Below are positions 40,541 to 48,950 of a stretch of DNA of 64,000 bases, piece by piece. The position numbers and the translations under genes are program-made. Below the pieces are notes generated by a model. That model searched no databases, had not been told where the DNA came from, and saw only the letters and a program-made list of their open reading frames with translations. Within the stretch, counting starts at the first letter, position 1, and every line of letters begins with the position of its first letter. The stretch is from Hydractinia symbiolongicarpus (lineage: Eukaryota; Cnidaria; Hydrozoa; Anthoathecata; Hydractiniidae), in contig NC_079881.1 of assembly GCF_029227915.1 (NCBI RefSeq), positions 29,427,501 through 29,491,500 of the forward strand. Direction: 5' to 3'.

Positions 40541-42646
40541 TCATTTCAACCATTTCAAAGTAAATTTGTTGCGATGGCGACATTTGTTGATAAGTTCTGT
40601 TCTTTTATTTAACAGTCCCTTCGGTTCAGCTCGTACAATTGCTATTTTTTCTGTTAGGCACAAGTCACACGTGCGCGCTCCTGTCTTATACGGCATTGCA
40701 CGTTTTTCAATACTCCATAAGATTTCAAAGTCTGTTCCGTCGTCTTTTAATCTCCAAATTAATTTCGACAATTCGGTTTCGTTTCTGTATTTCTCGTGTC
40801 GAAAGGACTTTTTGTGGTTGTTAAACCTTTCTTTAAATTCGCCTTCGCATAATCCGTAGTAAAATTCCTTCTTGTCTACGTATTTGACTTCCGCTTTGTA
40901 GATGATGCATGCAGCTAAACAGTCACCATTCAGTGGACACTGGGACTTATCCCGGCAATTGCAAGGTCGTTGTTTTTGCCTTTCTTCAGAAGTGAGAACT
41001 TTTTTATTATGTCCCTTTATGATGTTTCGGATGTTTGTGCTACATGAATAGCTCAACTTGAGGGTGTTTTTGTTGAAGATTTTATAATATTTGTGATCTT
41101 TACTGAAGTTTTTTCTAACAATCTTGAGAAATGATCGTCCAATGTCTGTTTTTACGTTTTTACTGAACGGCGGGTTGAACCAAATTATCTTCCTTTGGCG
41201 ATTAGGGCGTTGTTTGGGTTTACTCGCGTATGCCATTGTGCTTTTGAATCCGCTGGCGGAGAGTGAAGCTTCGTATAAAGGCTTTGCGTCATCAAATGCT
41301 TTTCTGTTACATGATGTCGCAATTAATCTTTCATTGACCATCTTCGGAATGACTTTCAATACATTATTCGGGTGGTTTGAATTAATGTTAATGTATAGCG
41401 GATCGTTGTTGGGTTTCCTGTAGGGTTTGTAGGTTTTACTATTCACGTTAAATGATACATCCAAAAAGTCTGTTTCAATCAGGTTCGTTTCGATAGTTAC
41501 TGACAGTTTGTCTTCCTTAAACAAGGTTATGATGTCCTTTCGAATTTTGTTCATTCGTGGTCCATTGGCGTTTTGGATAATTGCAAGTCCATCGTCTCTG
41601 TATAGACCAACATGTTTGATATCGATAATATTGCTGATCTTTTTTAATATATATAGTCCAACTAACTCACAGATCTCCGCTCCATCGAATGAACCCATTG
41701 TTACATCGAAAAGAACGTTTCCTTTTTTAACCCAAGTCGATGATTTATCAAATAACAAAGACTTCCGACTGTGCCTTATTATATCGAGGACTTTGTTGTC
41801 GATTGGTACAGCAGATCTTGCGAAATTAATTGCTTTGTCGAGTAGTTCTTCAGAGATAGAAGGGTAAAACTCGACAATGTCGAATTTGATGAATTTTGAC
41901 TTTGCATCAGTTGGTGTTTTTTTGAACCACTCAATTACAGTAGATGTATTTCGCCATTGGTTGACCTGCGTTGCTTTCTGAACTTTTTCTATGATGGTCT
42001 CCAAGTACTTTTTACTGACGATTCCCATGTCTGTTTTGGCTGGATTAATTAATCTGCACTTGACATTTTGGGGGAAGTTTGGTTTGTGGTCTTTGATTGT
42101 AATGTAGGCCTGTTTCTCTGAGTAGCATTGCATTTTGGCGTCCAAATCTAGCGATTTTGCGATTTTTTTGGCCTCTTTATTGATGTTGATTTTCAAAGAA
42201 GTGCTACATTTTTCATACGATTTTGTGATATTTTCTGTAACGAGTTTGGTGTAATCATTTTTCGGAAGTTCGTATAGGTTATTAGTTTTATCGGCGAAAG
42301 CAAATACATTTTCGGAATTTTGGATGTTCTTAACGTCTGTTTTCAATTTGTTTAAGAACGAATTGTCAACATTGCGGAATTCGATTTTTCGGATGAGGTC
42401 GTAAAGGTCGTTTTCGAAGCTTGCAAGGTTCGGGTTAACAGGTGGGGTTGCAGTTGATTTAAAACCGAAGGATACGTGTTCGTGGTCGTCTTCTTTTTCG
42501 TTATTTTTATCGAAGAAATATGCCTTCCATCGTATTCGTTTGATAAGGCTTTCTACTTTGTCCATTAAACATTTTAAGTATGTATTTTTCGGTGGTATCG
42601 GGATATTCTTTAGCGAGTAACCTAGATTTCTCCTTTCCATGACCAT
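40541..42646 (-). CDS. PLE reverse transcriptase with C-terminal GIY-YIG endonuclease, left copy
   Basis: This intact 701-residue protein is identical to the right-hand copy except for Ser instead of Pro near residue 627 (TELSKL versus TELPKL), next to the GIY-YIG core. It should copy element RNA into DNA at a nick made by its own nuclease (target-primed reverse transcription), acting in the nucleus. RT motifs, numbered from the first ATG: IKDHKP near 184, CRLINP near 197, motif A FDIVEFYPSI at 255-264, motif B MGSFDGAEICE near 317, motif C YRDDG at 349-353. A Cys-rich linker (CNCRDKSQC) and YYGLCEGEFKERF follow. The frame remains open 20 codons upstream to a TTG, but the first ATG codons are at 42646 and 42640; the second has the better Kozak context. 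Confidence 0.88.
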   Translation of the reverse strand: MVMERRNLGYSLKNIPIPPKNTYLKCLMDKVESLIKRIRWKAYFFDKNNEKEDDHEHVSFGFKSTATPPVNPNLASFENDLYDLIRKIEFRNVDNSFLNKLKTDVKNIQNSENVFAFADKTNNLYELPKNDYTKLVTENITKSYEKCSTSLKININKEAKKIAKSLDLDAKMQCYSEKQAYITIKDHKPNFPQNVKCRLINPAKTDMGIVSKKYLETIIEKVQKATQVNQWRNTSTVIEWFKKTPTDAKSKFIKFDIVEFYPSISEELLDKAINFARSAVPIDNKVLDIIRHSRKSLLFDKSSTWVKKGNVLFDVTMGSFDGAEICELVGLYILKKISNIIDIKHVGLYRDDGLAIIQNANGPRMNKIRKDIITLFKEDKLSVTIETNLIETDFLDVSFNVNSKTYKPYRKPNNDPLYININSNHPNNVLKVIPKMVNERLIATSCNRKAFDDAKPLYEASLSASGFKSTMAYASKPKQRPNRQRKIIWFNPPFSKNVKTDIGRSFLKIVRKNFSKDHKYYKIFNKNTLKLSYSCSTNIRNIIKGHNKKVLTSEERQKQRPCNCRDKSQCPLNGDCLAACIIYKAEVKYVDKKEFYYGLCEGEFKERFNNHKKSFRHEKYRNETELSKLIWRLKDDGTDFEILWSIEKRAMPYKTGARTCDLCLTEKIAIVRAEPKGLLNKRTELINKCRHRNKFTLKWLK

Positions 42647-42739
42647 AAAACAATAATGTAAAATCTTGTAAACAGTGGTGTGTAGAGTGTTCAGAGTGCT
42701 CAACAAAAACAGGAGCTTTTATAAACACGAAGTAATTTT

Positions 42740-42759
42740 GTTCTGTTGTAATTTGTGTT
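42740..42759. other. Palindrome loop and junction of the two PLE copies
   Basis: These 20 bp separate the arms. GTT at 42740-42742 is filler; 42743-42759 (CTGTTGTAATTTGTGTT) is the 5' start of the right copy and has no counterpart in the left arm. The junction is what 5' truncation of one copy during insertion next to another would leave. Confidence 0.8.
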
Positions 42760-42852
42760 AAAATTACTTCGTGTTTATAAAAGCTCCTGTTTTTGTTGAG
42801 CACTCTGAACACTCTACACACCACTGTTTACAAGATTTTACATTATTGTTTT

Positions 42853-44958
42853 ATGGTCATGGAAAGGAGAAATCTAGGTTACTCGCTAAAGAATATCCCG
42901 ATACCACCGAAAAATACATACTTAAAATGTTTAATGGACAAAGTAGAAAGCCTTATCAAACGAATACGATGGAAGGCATATTTCTTCGATAAAAATAACG
43001 AAAAAGAAGACGACCACGAACACGTATCCTTCGGTTTTAAATCAACTGCAACCCCACCTGTTAACCCGAACCTTGCAAGCTTCGAAAACGACCTTTACGA
43101 CCTCATCCGAAAAATCGAATTCCGCAATGTTGACAATTCGTTCTTAAACAAATTGAAAACAGACGTTAAGAACATCCAAAATTCCGAAAATGTATTTGCT
43201 TTCGCCGATAAAACTAATAACCTATACGAACTTCCGAAAAATGATTACACCAAACTCGTTACAGAAAATATCACAAAATCGTATGAAAAATGTAGCACTT
43301 CTTTGAAAATCAACATCAATAAAGAGGCCAAAAAAATCGCAAAATCGCTAGATTTGGACGCCAAAATGCAATGCTACTCAGAGAAACAGGCCTACATTAC
43401 AATCAAAGACCACAAACCAAACTTCCCCCAAAATGTCAAGTGCAGATTAATTAATCCAGCCAAAACAGACATGGGAATCGTCAGTAAAAAGTACTTGGAG
43501 ACCATCATAGAAAAAGTTCAGAAAGCAACGCAGGTCAACCAATGGCGAAATACATCTACTGTAATTGAGTGGTTCAAAAAAACACCAACTGATGCAAAGT
43601 CAAAATTCATCAAATTCGACATTGTCGAGTTTTACCCTTCTATCTCTGAAGAACTACTCGACAAAGCAATTAATTTCGCAAGATCTGCTGTACCAATCGA
43701 CAACAAAGTCCTCGATATAATAAGGCACAGTCGGAAGTCTTTGTTATTTGATAAATCATCGACTTGGGTTAAAAAAGGAAACGTTCTTTTCGATGTAACA
43801 ATGGGTTCATTCGATGGAGCGGAGATCTGTGAGTTAGTTGGACTATATATATTAAAAAAGATCAGCAATATTATCGATATCAAACATGTTGGTCTATACA
43901 GAGACGATGGACTTGCAATTATCCAAAACGCCAATGGACCACGAATGAACAAAATTCGAAAGGACATCATAACCTTGTTTAAGGAAGACAAACTGTCAGT
44001 AACTATCGAAACGAACCTGATTGAAACAGACTTTTTGGATGTATCATTTAACGTGAATAGTAAAACCTACAAACCCTACAGGAAACCCAACAACGATCCG
44101 CTATACATTAACATTAATTCAAACCACCCGAATAATGTATTGAAAGTCATTCCGAAGATGGTCAATGAAAGATTAATTGCGACATCATGTAACAGAAAAG
44201 CATTTGATGACGCAAAGCCTTTATACGAAGCTTCACTCTCCGCCAGCGGATTCAAAAGCACAATGGCATACGCGAGTAAACCCAAACAACGCCCTAATCG
44301 CCAAAGGAAGATAATTTGGTTCAACCCGCCGTTCAGTAAAAACGTAAAAACAGACATTGGACGATCATTTCTCAAGATTGTTAGAAAAAACTTCAGTAAA
44401 GATCACAAATATTATAAAATCTTCAACAAAAACACCCTCAAGTTGAGCTATTCATGTAGCACAAACATCCGAAACATCATAAAGGGACATAATAAAAAAG
44501 TTCTCACTTCTGAAGAAAGGCAAAAACAACGACCTTGCAATTGCCGGGATAAGTCCCAGTGTCCACTGAATGGTGACTGTTTAGCTGCATGCATCATCTA
44601 CAAAGCGGAAGTCAAATACGTAGACAAGAAGGAATTTTACTACGGATTATGCGAAGGCGAATTTAAAGAAAGGTTTAACAACCACAAAAAGTCCTTTCGA
44701 CACGAGAAATACAGAAACGAAACCGAATTGCCGAAATTAATTTGGAGATTAAAAGACGACGGAACAGACTTTGAAATCTTATGGAGTATTGAAAAACGTG
44801 CAATGCCGTATAAGACAGGAGCGCGCACGTGTGACTTGTGCCTAACAGAAAAAATAGCAATTGTACGAGCTGAACCGAAGGGACTGTTAAATAAAAGAAC
44901 AGAACTTATCAACAAATGTCGCCATCGCAACAAATTTACTTTGAAATGGTTGAAATGA
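42853..44958 (+). CDS. PLE reverse transcriptase with C-terminal GIY-YIG endonuclease, right copy
   Basis: Single uninterrupted ORF of 701 residues. From the first ATG: an N-terminal region with a basic helix (VESLIKRIRWKAYFF, near 31-45); RT core about 175-400 with CRLINP (197-202), motif A FDIVEFYPSI (255-264, Asp256), motif B MGSFDGAEICE (317-327), motif C YRDDG (349-353, catalytic Asp351/352), then ETDFLDVSF (391-399). A Zn-binding linker has Cys562, 564, 570, 576 and 580. The GIY-YIG nuclease follows: IIYKAEV (581-587), FYYGL (595-599), Arg607 in FKERF, and a conserved tail NKRTELINKCRHRNKF. An RT followed by Zn-finger and GIY-YIG is the signature of endonuclease-bearing Penelope-like elements. 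The start is ATG 42853 or ATG 42859; the latter has G at -3 and +4. The Pro at about residue 627 differs from the left copy. Confidence 0.9.
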   Translation: MVMERRNLGYSLKNIPIPPKNTYLKCLMDKVESLIKRIRWKAYFFDKNNEKEDDHEHVSFGFKSTATPPVNPNLASFENDLYDLIRKIEFRNVDNSFLNKLKTDVKNIQNSENVFAFADKTNNLYELPKNDYTKLVTENITKSYEKCSTSLKININKEAKKIAKSLDLDAKMQCYSEKQAYITIKDHKPNFPQNVKCRLINPAKTDMGIVSKKYLETIIEKVQKATQVNQWRNTSTVIEWFKKTPTDAKSKFIKFDIVEFYPSISEELLDKAINFARSAVPIDNKVLDIIRHSRKSLLFDKSSTWVKKGNVLFDVTMGSFDGAEICELVGLYILKKISNIIDIKHVGLYRDDGLAIIQNANGPRMNKIRKDIITLFKEDKLSVTIETNLIETDFLDVSFNVNSKTYKPYRKPNNDPLYININSNHPNNVLKVIPKMVNERLIATSCNRKAFDDAKPLYEASLSASGFKSTMAYASKPKQRPNRQRKIIWFNPPFSKNVKTDIGRSFLKIVRKNFSKDHKYYKIFNKNTLKLSYSCSTNIRNIIKGHNKKVLTSEERQKQRPCNCRDKSQCPLNGDCLAACIIYKAEVKYVDKKEFYYGLCEGEFKERFNNHKKSFRHEKYRNETELPKLIWRLKDDGTDFEILWSIEKRAMPYKTGARTCDLCLTEKIAIVRAEPKGLLNKRTELINKCRHRNKFTLKWLK

Positions 44959-45047
44959 ACTGTAACGAACAATGTATTTATTTGTTTTATTACGTTTTAT
45001 CACGTAATTAAAAGGTTTATACTTTAGTTAGTACCAACTTGTATAAT

Positions 45048-45109
45048 TTGTATCATTTGCCTGAAGATTGCTAAGAAGCATGAAACTTTAAGTAGCAAAA
45101 TTAATGTAG
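45048..45109 (+). ncRNA. Candidate type I hammerhead ribozyme in PLE 3' region
   Basis: The conserved core can be read directly: CTGAAGA (45061-45067, fits CUGANGA), stem II TGCT/AGCA with loop AAGA (45069-45080), GAA (45082-45084), a very short stem III ACT/AGT with a 3-base loop (45085-45093), and cleavage triplet GTA ending at 45094. Stem I closes with TTTGC (45056-45060) pairing GCAAA (45095-45099), then a weaker distal helix after an internal loop. A U-U opposition closes stem II, which is less usual. Hammerheads with tiny stem III are known from pLTRs of Penelope-like elements, where two copies can act as a dimer. Position and core agree with that; activity is untested. Confidence 0.65.
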
Positions 45110-45134
45110 TTTTTTCTTGAAAACAAAACATAAA

Positions 45135-45347
<213 letters not shown>

Positions 45348-45468
45348 CTATGCTCACCTGGAACGCATAGGGGATTTCTTGGTATTGGAAAAGGTTCTGT
45401 GGAAAGAAAAAGATAATGGTGTTGAATTCTACGAAAATATCTTAAGCGAAAAGTCAATTATGGTCAAT

Positions 45469-45471
<3 letters not shown>

Positions 45472-45529
<58 letters not shown>
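45472..45529. repeat. (AT)n microsatellite, about 58 bp
   Basis: A second AT tract, 127 bp beyond the first. The intervening sequence contains no recognisable feature. Confidence 0.97.
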
Positions 45530-45531
<2 letters not shown>

Positions 45532-46853
45532 CTAGCGGTTGATTTGGGGGAAAAATTTTACTGCAATATGTTGCCAAAGGGGAATGTTGATTTAAGGGGA
45601 ATTTTTCGTTTCCCCTATTATCTTCTGGGTTATTTTTTGCATTTAAGGCAAATTTTTTTTTATTCATTAATTGCGTTGTTTGATACCTCTTATTCAAGTT
45701 TAAGGTGTGGCCGAAGCTCTGACATCTACACCGACCTCAATGCACAAAAATTAACTTCGAAATTTTGCCATGTATATTTCACATAGTTACTATATCAAGT
45801 TTTAGGGGAAAACAGACAATTGTAAATACTTTGTTATTTTTGTATGCATATTTTATTTTTTATTATTGAAAAGGAAACCCTATTATAACATCTTTTATTT
45901 TGCGTACAGTTTTTGCGATCTGTATCTCCACTAGTAATAAAAAAGCCTCCATCATTTTGAAGGACATATTTAGTATATATATTAGTGAATTCCAAGAATA
46001 TTAACCCGTTTTATATGTGCTGGTATACGAAAAGTGATTTATTCAATGGCCGTAGAGTCCCGTTATGATTATCTTTGATTTCTAGCACTGTGATAAGAAT
46101 TCCCCTTTTTGTGAAAAATATGCTAAAAATATTATTCCCCCAAAACCGAAAAATATGCTAAAAATATTTTTCCACTAGAACTATATATTATGAAAACGAA
46201 AATTGCCGCCATTCAAAAGCAGGTGAGCCTAGAAAAGTTCACAAAAATAACTTTATTGTTTCAGACCTGTAAAAATAATTCATTACCGTAGAAAAGAAAC
46301 TTACTGGCCTTGGAACTTACAACTTACAACTCACTCAACTCACACTAGAAGTTTTCACATGCCCCAAATGCAAAGGCAATATATCAAAATGTTTTGATAC
46401 CCTTGCGTTTGCATAATATAACTTTTACACATTTTATTTTGTTTGTTTATGTTTTCTTGCATTTTATGGTCAAGTGTGAAGGTCTTGCGTGTGTGTCAGA
46501 TTTTTAAAATTAACATTGCACATGCGATGTTGTTTGCGTTCGCACTTACTTCGCATATATAAACTAGGATTTGCAGGTACGAAAGAAAAATATACCCTTT
46601 TGAAATAATGCTGAAGTGTAAGTGTTAGTCTATGCCCCTTAAGTACAGGCCCAAACTTGCCTAAAATCTCCACAAAACATAGCCACATAGTCGATAACTA
46701 TCTCTCTCTGTCCTGAACATTCTACAACTCAATACCGTTTTCAATTTGGTCATCATTATTTTCCTGTCTTCGCCGTTTCAACAAATAATCGAGTAAAGTA
46801 ACGCATTTGCATGCGTGTCGGTGGCAATGTTCAAACATACCATATGTCAGGTT
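45530..46853. other. Gene-free AT-rich stretch
   Basis: Open frames here are short and without domains (for example 72 codons on the minus strand at 46470-46688). A direct echo, AAAAATATGCTAAAAATATT, occurs twice at about 46115-46170. Confidence 0.45.
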
Positions 46854-46988
46854 TTAAGATTCATTGAAGCCATCCTTGCTACTAATGTCATAAGTTATCC
46901 CATGTGAGTTTACAAAGACAAAATATGTATTTGCAGCGAAGCGCACCAAGCCATAGAAAAAAATAACGATAAGTACATAGCGCTTCAT
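46854..46988 (-). CDS. Small ORF with signal-peptide-like start, unknown
   Basis: From an ATG at 46988 the frame encodes 44 residues: MKRYVLIVIFFYGLVRFAA, then NTYFVFVNSHGITYDISSK and a short end. The N-terminus has the shape of a secretion signal (basic n-region, hydrophobic core, AA before a possible cleavage site). A GTAAAC at about 46911 could be a splice donor, so this might be a first exon. The frame is also open upstream to 47084. It lies 274 bp downstream of another minus-strand open frame. It could equally be chance in AT-rich DNA. Confidence 0.25.
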   Translation of the reverse strand: MKRYVLIVIFFYGLVRFAANTYFVFVNSHGITYDISSKDGFNES

Positions 46989-47262
46989 CTTCGTCCTACA
47001 CTTGCGAGAAATTATGTAAGAATGACTTGCTACAAAGTGTTTTGATACGACGTCATAAAATTTTAGAGAGTAATTCCCGTACATCAGCTTGGATGTGCTC
47101 GCGAGCGGCTACAATGATTCAAAATCTCGTATCCGTTTCCGAACAGTATTTCAAATTTCAACAACTTCCATTTTTTTGTCAAAATATGTCCTATCTAAAC
47201 TTTGTCAGAAGAAGACAAATAAAAACAATCGAGCCTGAAAAAGTGCGACAAAAATAATTAGT

Positions 47263-47700
47263 TCATCTAAAACACAGACGTTCATAAATGTTCACAATGA
47301 AATCTGTGTATTTGCTCAAGCGTTGGAACATGACTTCTCCGTCAAAGTTTTCGCTGTGAGCATTCCGCATATGTTTTGCGCCAAGCAAATCGTGAACAAC
47401 ATTCGCACCGATGATTTCATCGTGTGCCTCTTCAAACACTACTTCTGGAACTTTCTTTCCGGCGTCCTTATTGTAATTTATGTCGGATTCACTTGGCATG
47501 TTATATACTACCTCCTCCAAAGCATTCGACTTCTTATAACGCAAATCAAAGCACACAACAGTAAGCGCTTTGAAAAACTCCTTCCGTGGTGAAAAAAAGG
47601 CAAAGTATGTAGAAACAATATGCCAGTATTCCTCTGAACAGAATATGCTTTTGGAAGATCTAAAGCTTATAGTGATGCAAATTATGGCAAGTCTGTACAC
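47263..47700 (-). CDS. Open coding-like frame, unknown (possible exon)
   Basis: An uninterrupted frame of 145 codons whose second half has balanced, non-repetitive, acidic protein-like content (for example PEVVFEEAHDEIIGANVVHD). The 5' boundary is not a proper start: the frame opens at a GTG and the first ATG is about 67 codons in, so it may be an exon. TTCTGTTCAG at about 47635 is a possible acceptor. A TATAAA lies upstream on the minus strand near 47745. I recognise no family. It is the most coding-like single-copy frame outside the PLE. Confidence 0.35.
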   Translation of the reverse strand: MYRLAIICITISFRSSKSIFCSEEYWHIVSTYFAFFSPRKEFFKALTVVCFDLRYKKSNALEEVVYNMPSESDINYNKDAGKKVPEVVFEEAHDEIIGANVVHDLLGAKHMRNAHSENFDGEVMFQRLSKYTDFIVNIYERLCFR

Positions 47701-47769
47701 AATTTTGGATACTATAATGGAGTATTTATCGCACTAACCAGTTTATAAAGGGTTCTTTTTAACTAGTGG

Positions 47770-48390
47770 TGAAGAAATACAATAATGTATTGTTAGATAC
47801 TTCAAACGAAGCGACCGATGAAGCGTTTTCTTGTATAACATACTAATGTTGTTTTGGGAGAATATAATGATATATATTTTGCACAGATCGGCATATGAAG
47901 ATGTGAACATTATAATGTATATTTCTAGATTGTTTTCCTAAAAAATATAAATCGTCTTCTTGACAAAATATTCACTAGAATGTGTTGTTTTTGAAGCATC
48001 TTTTAAGAAAAATGTCAAAATTATGGGGATTTGCGACATATATCTTTTATACTATTTAAAACGTTCTCCTAAATACAATTAATAAAACATGCCGTTTATG
48101 AAGAATAGAATTAAATACTTTTTCGCAATCCACGGCTTAGACACCATATCTGACTGTCCTGAGGAAATTATTAACAAAAACAATAAAATTTGCGTTAAGT
48201 TTGAAGACATATAGCTGCAAAGACCACAATGTAACAAAAATTATATGAAATATGTCGAGAATCGCCACACATAGCTCGCACTTAAAACAAAAATCACAAC
48301 ATATATCTCGTATTCTTACAACTCTTTTACCCGTTTGTTTAAGTAAGTAAGTAACGAGAAGTTGTTGTAATTATCTCTTAAAGAAAACCA
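47770..48390. repeat. Decayed left edge of satellite B
   Basis: Diverged monomers can be traced by remnants such as TGTTGTTTTGGGAGAATATA (about 47848), TGTGTTGTTTTTGAAGCATC (about 47981) and ACATATATCTCGTATTCTTA (about 48299). Spacing is near the monomer length, but identity is far lower than inside the array. Confidence 0.65.
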
Positions 48391-48950
48391 ATATAATTAC
48401 TATAATATGTTATTTTGGGAGAATCTAACAACAAATATGCGAAAATTATTAAGGTTCGCCACATATATCTCGTATACCTAAAAAAATCTTTCAATCCTCT
48501 CATAAAGAAGACAAATGTGATGACTATAATATGTTGTTTTGGGAGAATCTAACAACAAATATGCGAAAATTATTAAGGTTCATCACATATATTTTGTATA
48601 TTTAAAAACTCTTGTAATTATCTCTTAAAGAAAACAAATATAATTACTATAATATGTTTTTTTGGGAGAATCTAACAACAAATATGCGAAAATTATTAAG
48701 GTTCATCACATATATTTTGTATATTTAAAAACTCTTGTAATTATCTCTTAAAGAAAACAAATATAATTACTATAATATGTTTTTTTGGGAGAATCTAACA
48801 ACAAATATGCGAAAATTATTAAGGTTCATCACATATATTTAGTATATTTAAAAACTCTTGTAATTATCTCTTAAAGAAAACAAATATAATTACTATAATA
48901 TGTTGTTTTGGGAGAATCTAACAACAAATATGCAAAAATTATCAAGATTC

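Larger units (their letters stand above)
40356..42739 (-). mobile_element. Penelope-like retroelement, left copy
   Basis: One arm of the palindrome, read on the minus strand: 5' leader (42739-42647), single ORF, 3' region with a candidate hammerhead ribozyme, then a 35-bp repeat of the 5' end at 40296-40330. It appears structurally complete apart from a 17-bp 5' truncation. Its identity to the right copy means both were made very recently or by one event. Confidence 0.85.

Noticed and set aside
42793-42852. Longer 721-codon form of the PLE protein
   Set aside because: The extra 20 codons begin at TTG; the first ATG codons are at 42853 and 42859, so the shorter protein was annotated.
42507-42992. 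Frames of 73-105 codons overlapping the PLE start in another frame
   Set aside because: They end about 130 codons into the RT gene, show no domain and cross the palindrome loop.
40527-44972. Antisense frames of 61-119 codons inside the PLE arms
   Set aside because: They mirror the RT ORF on the opposite strand and are identical in both arms only because the arms are; the RT frame has the conserved motifs.
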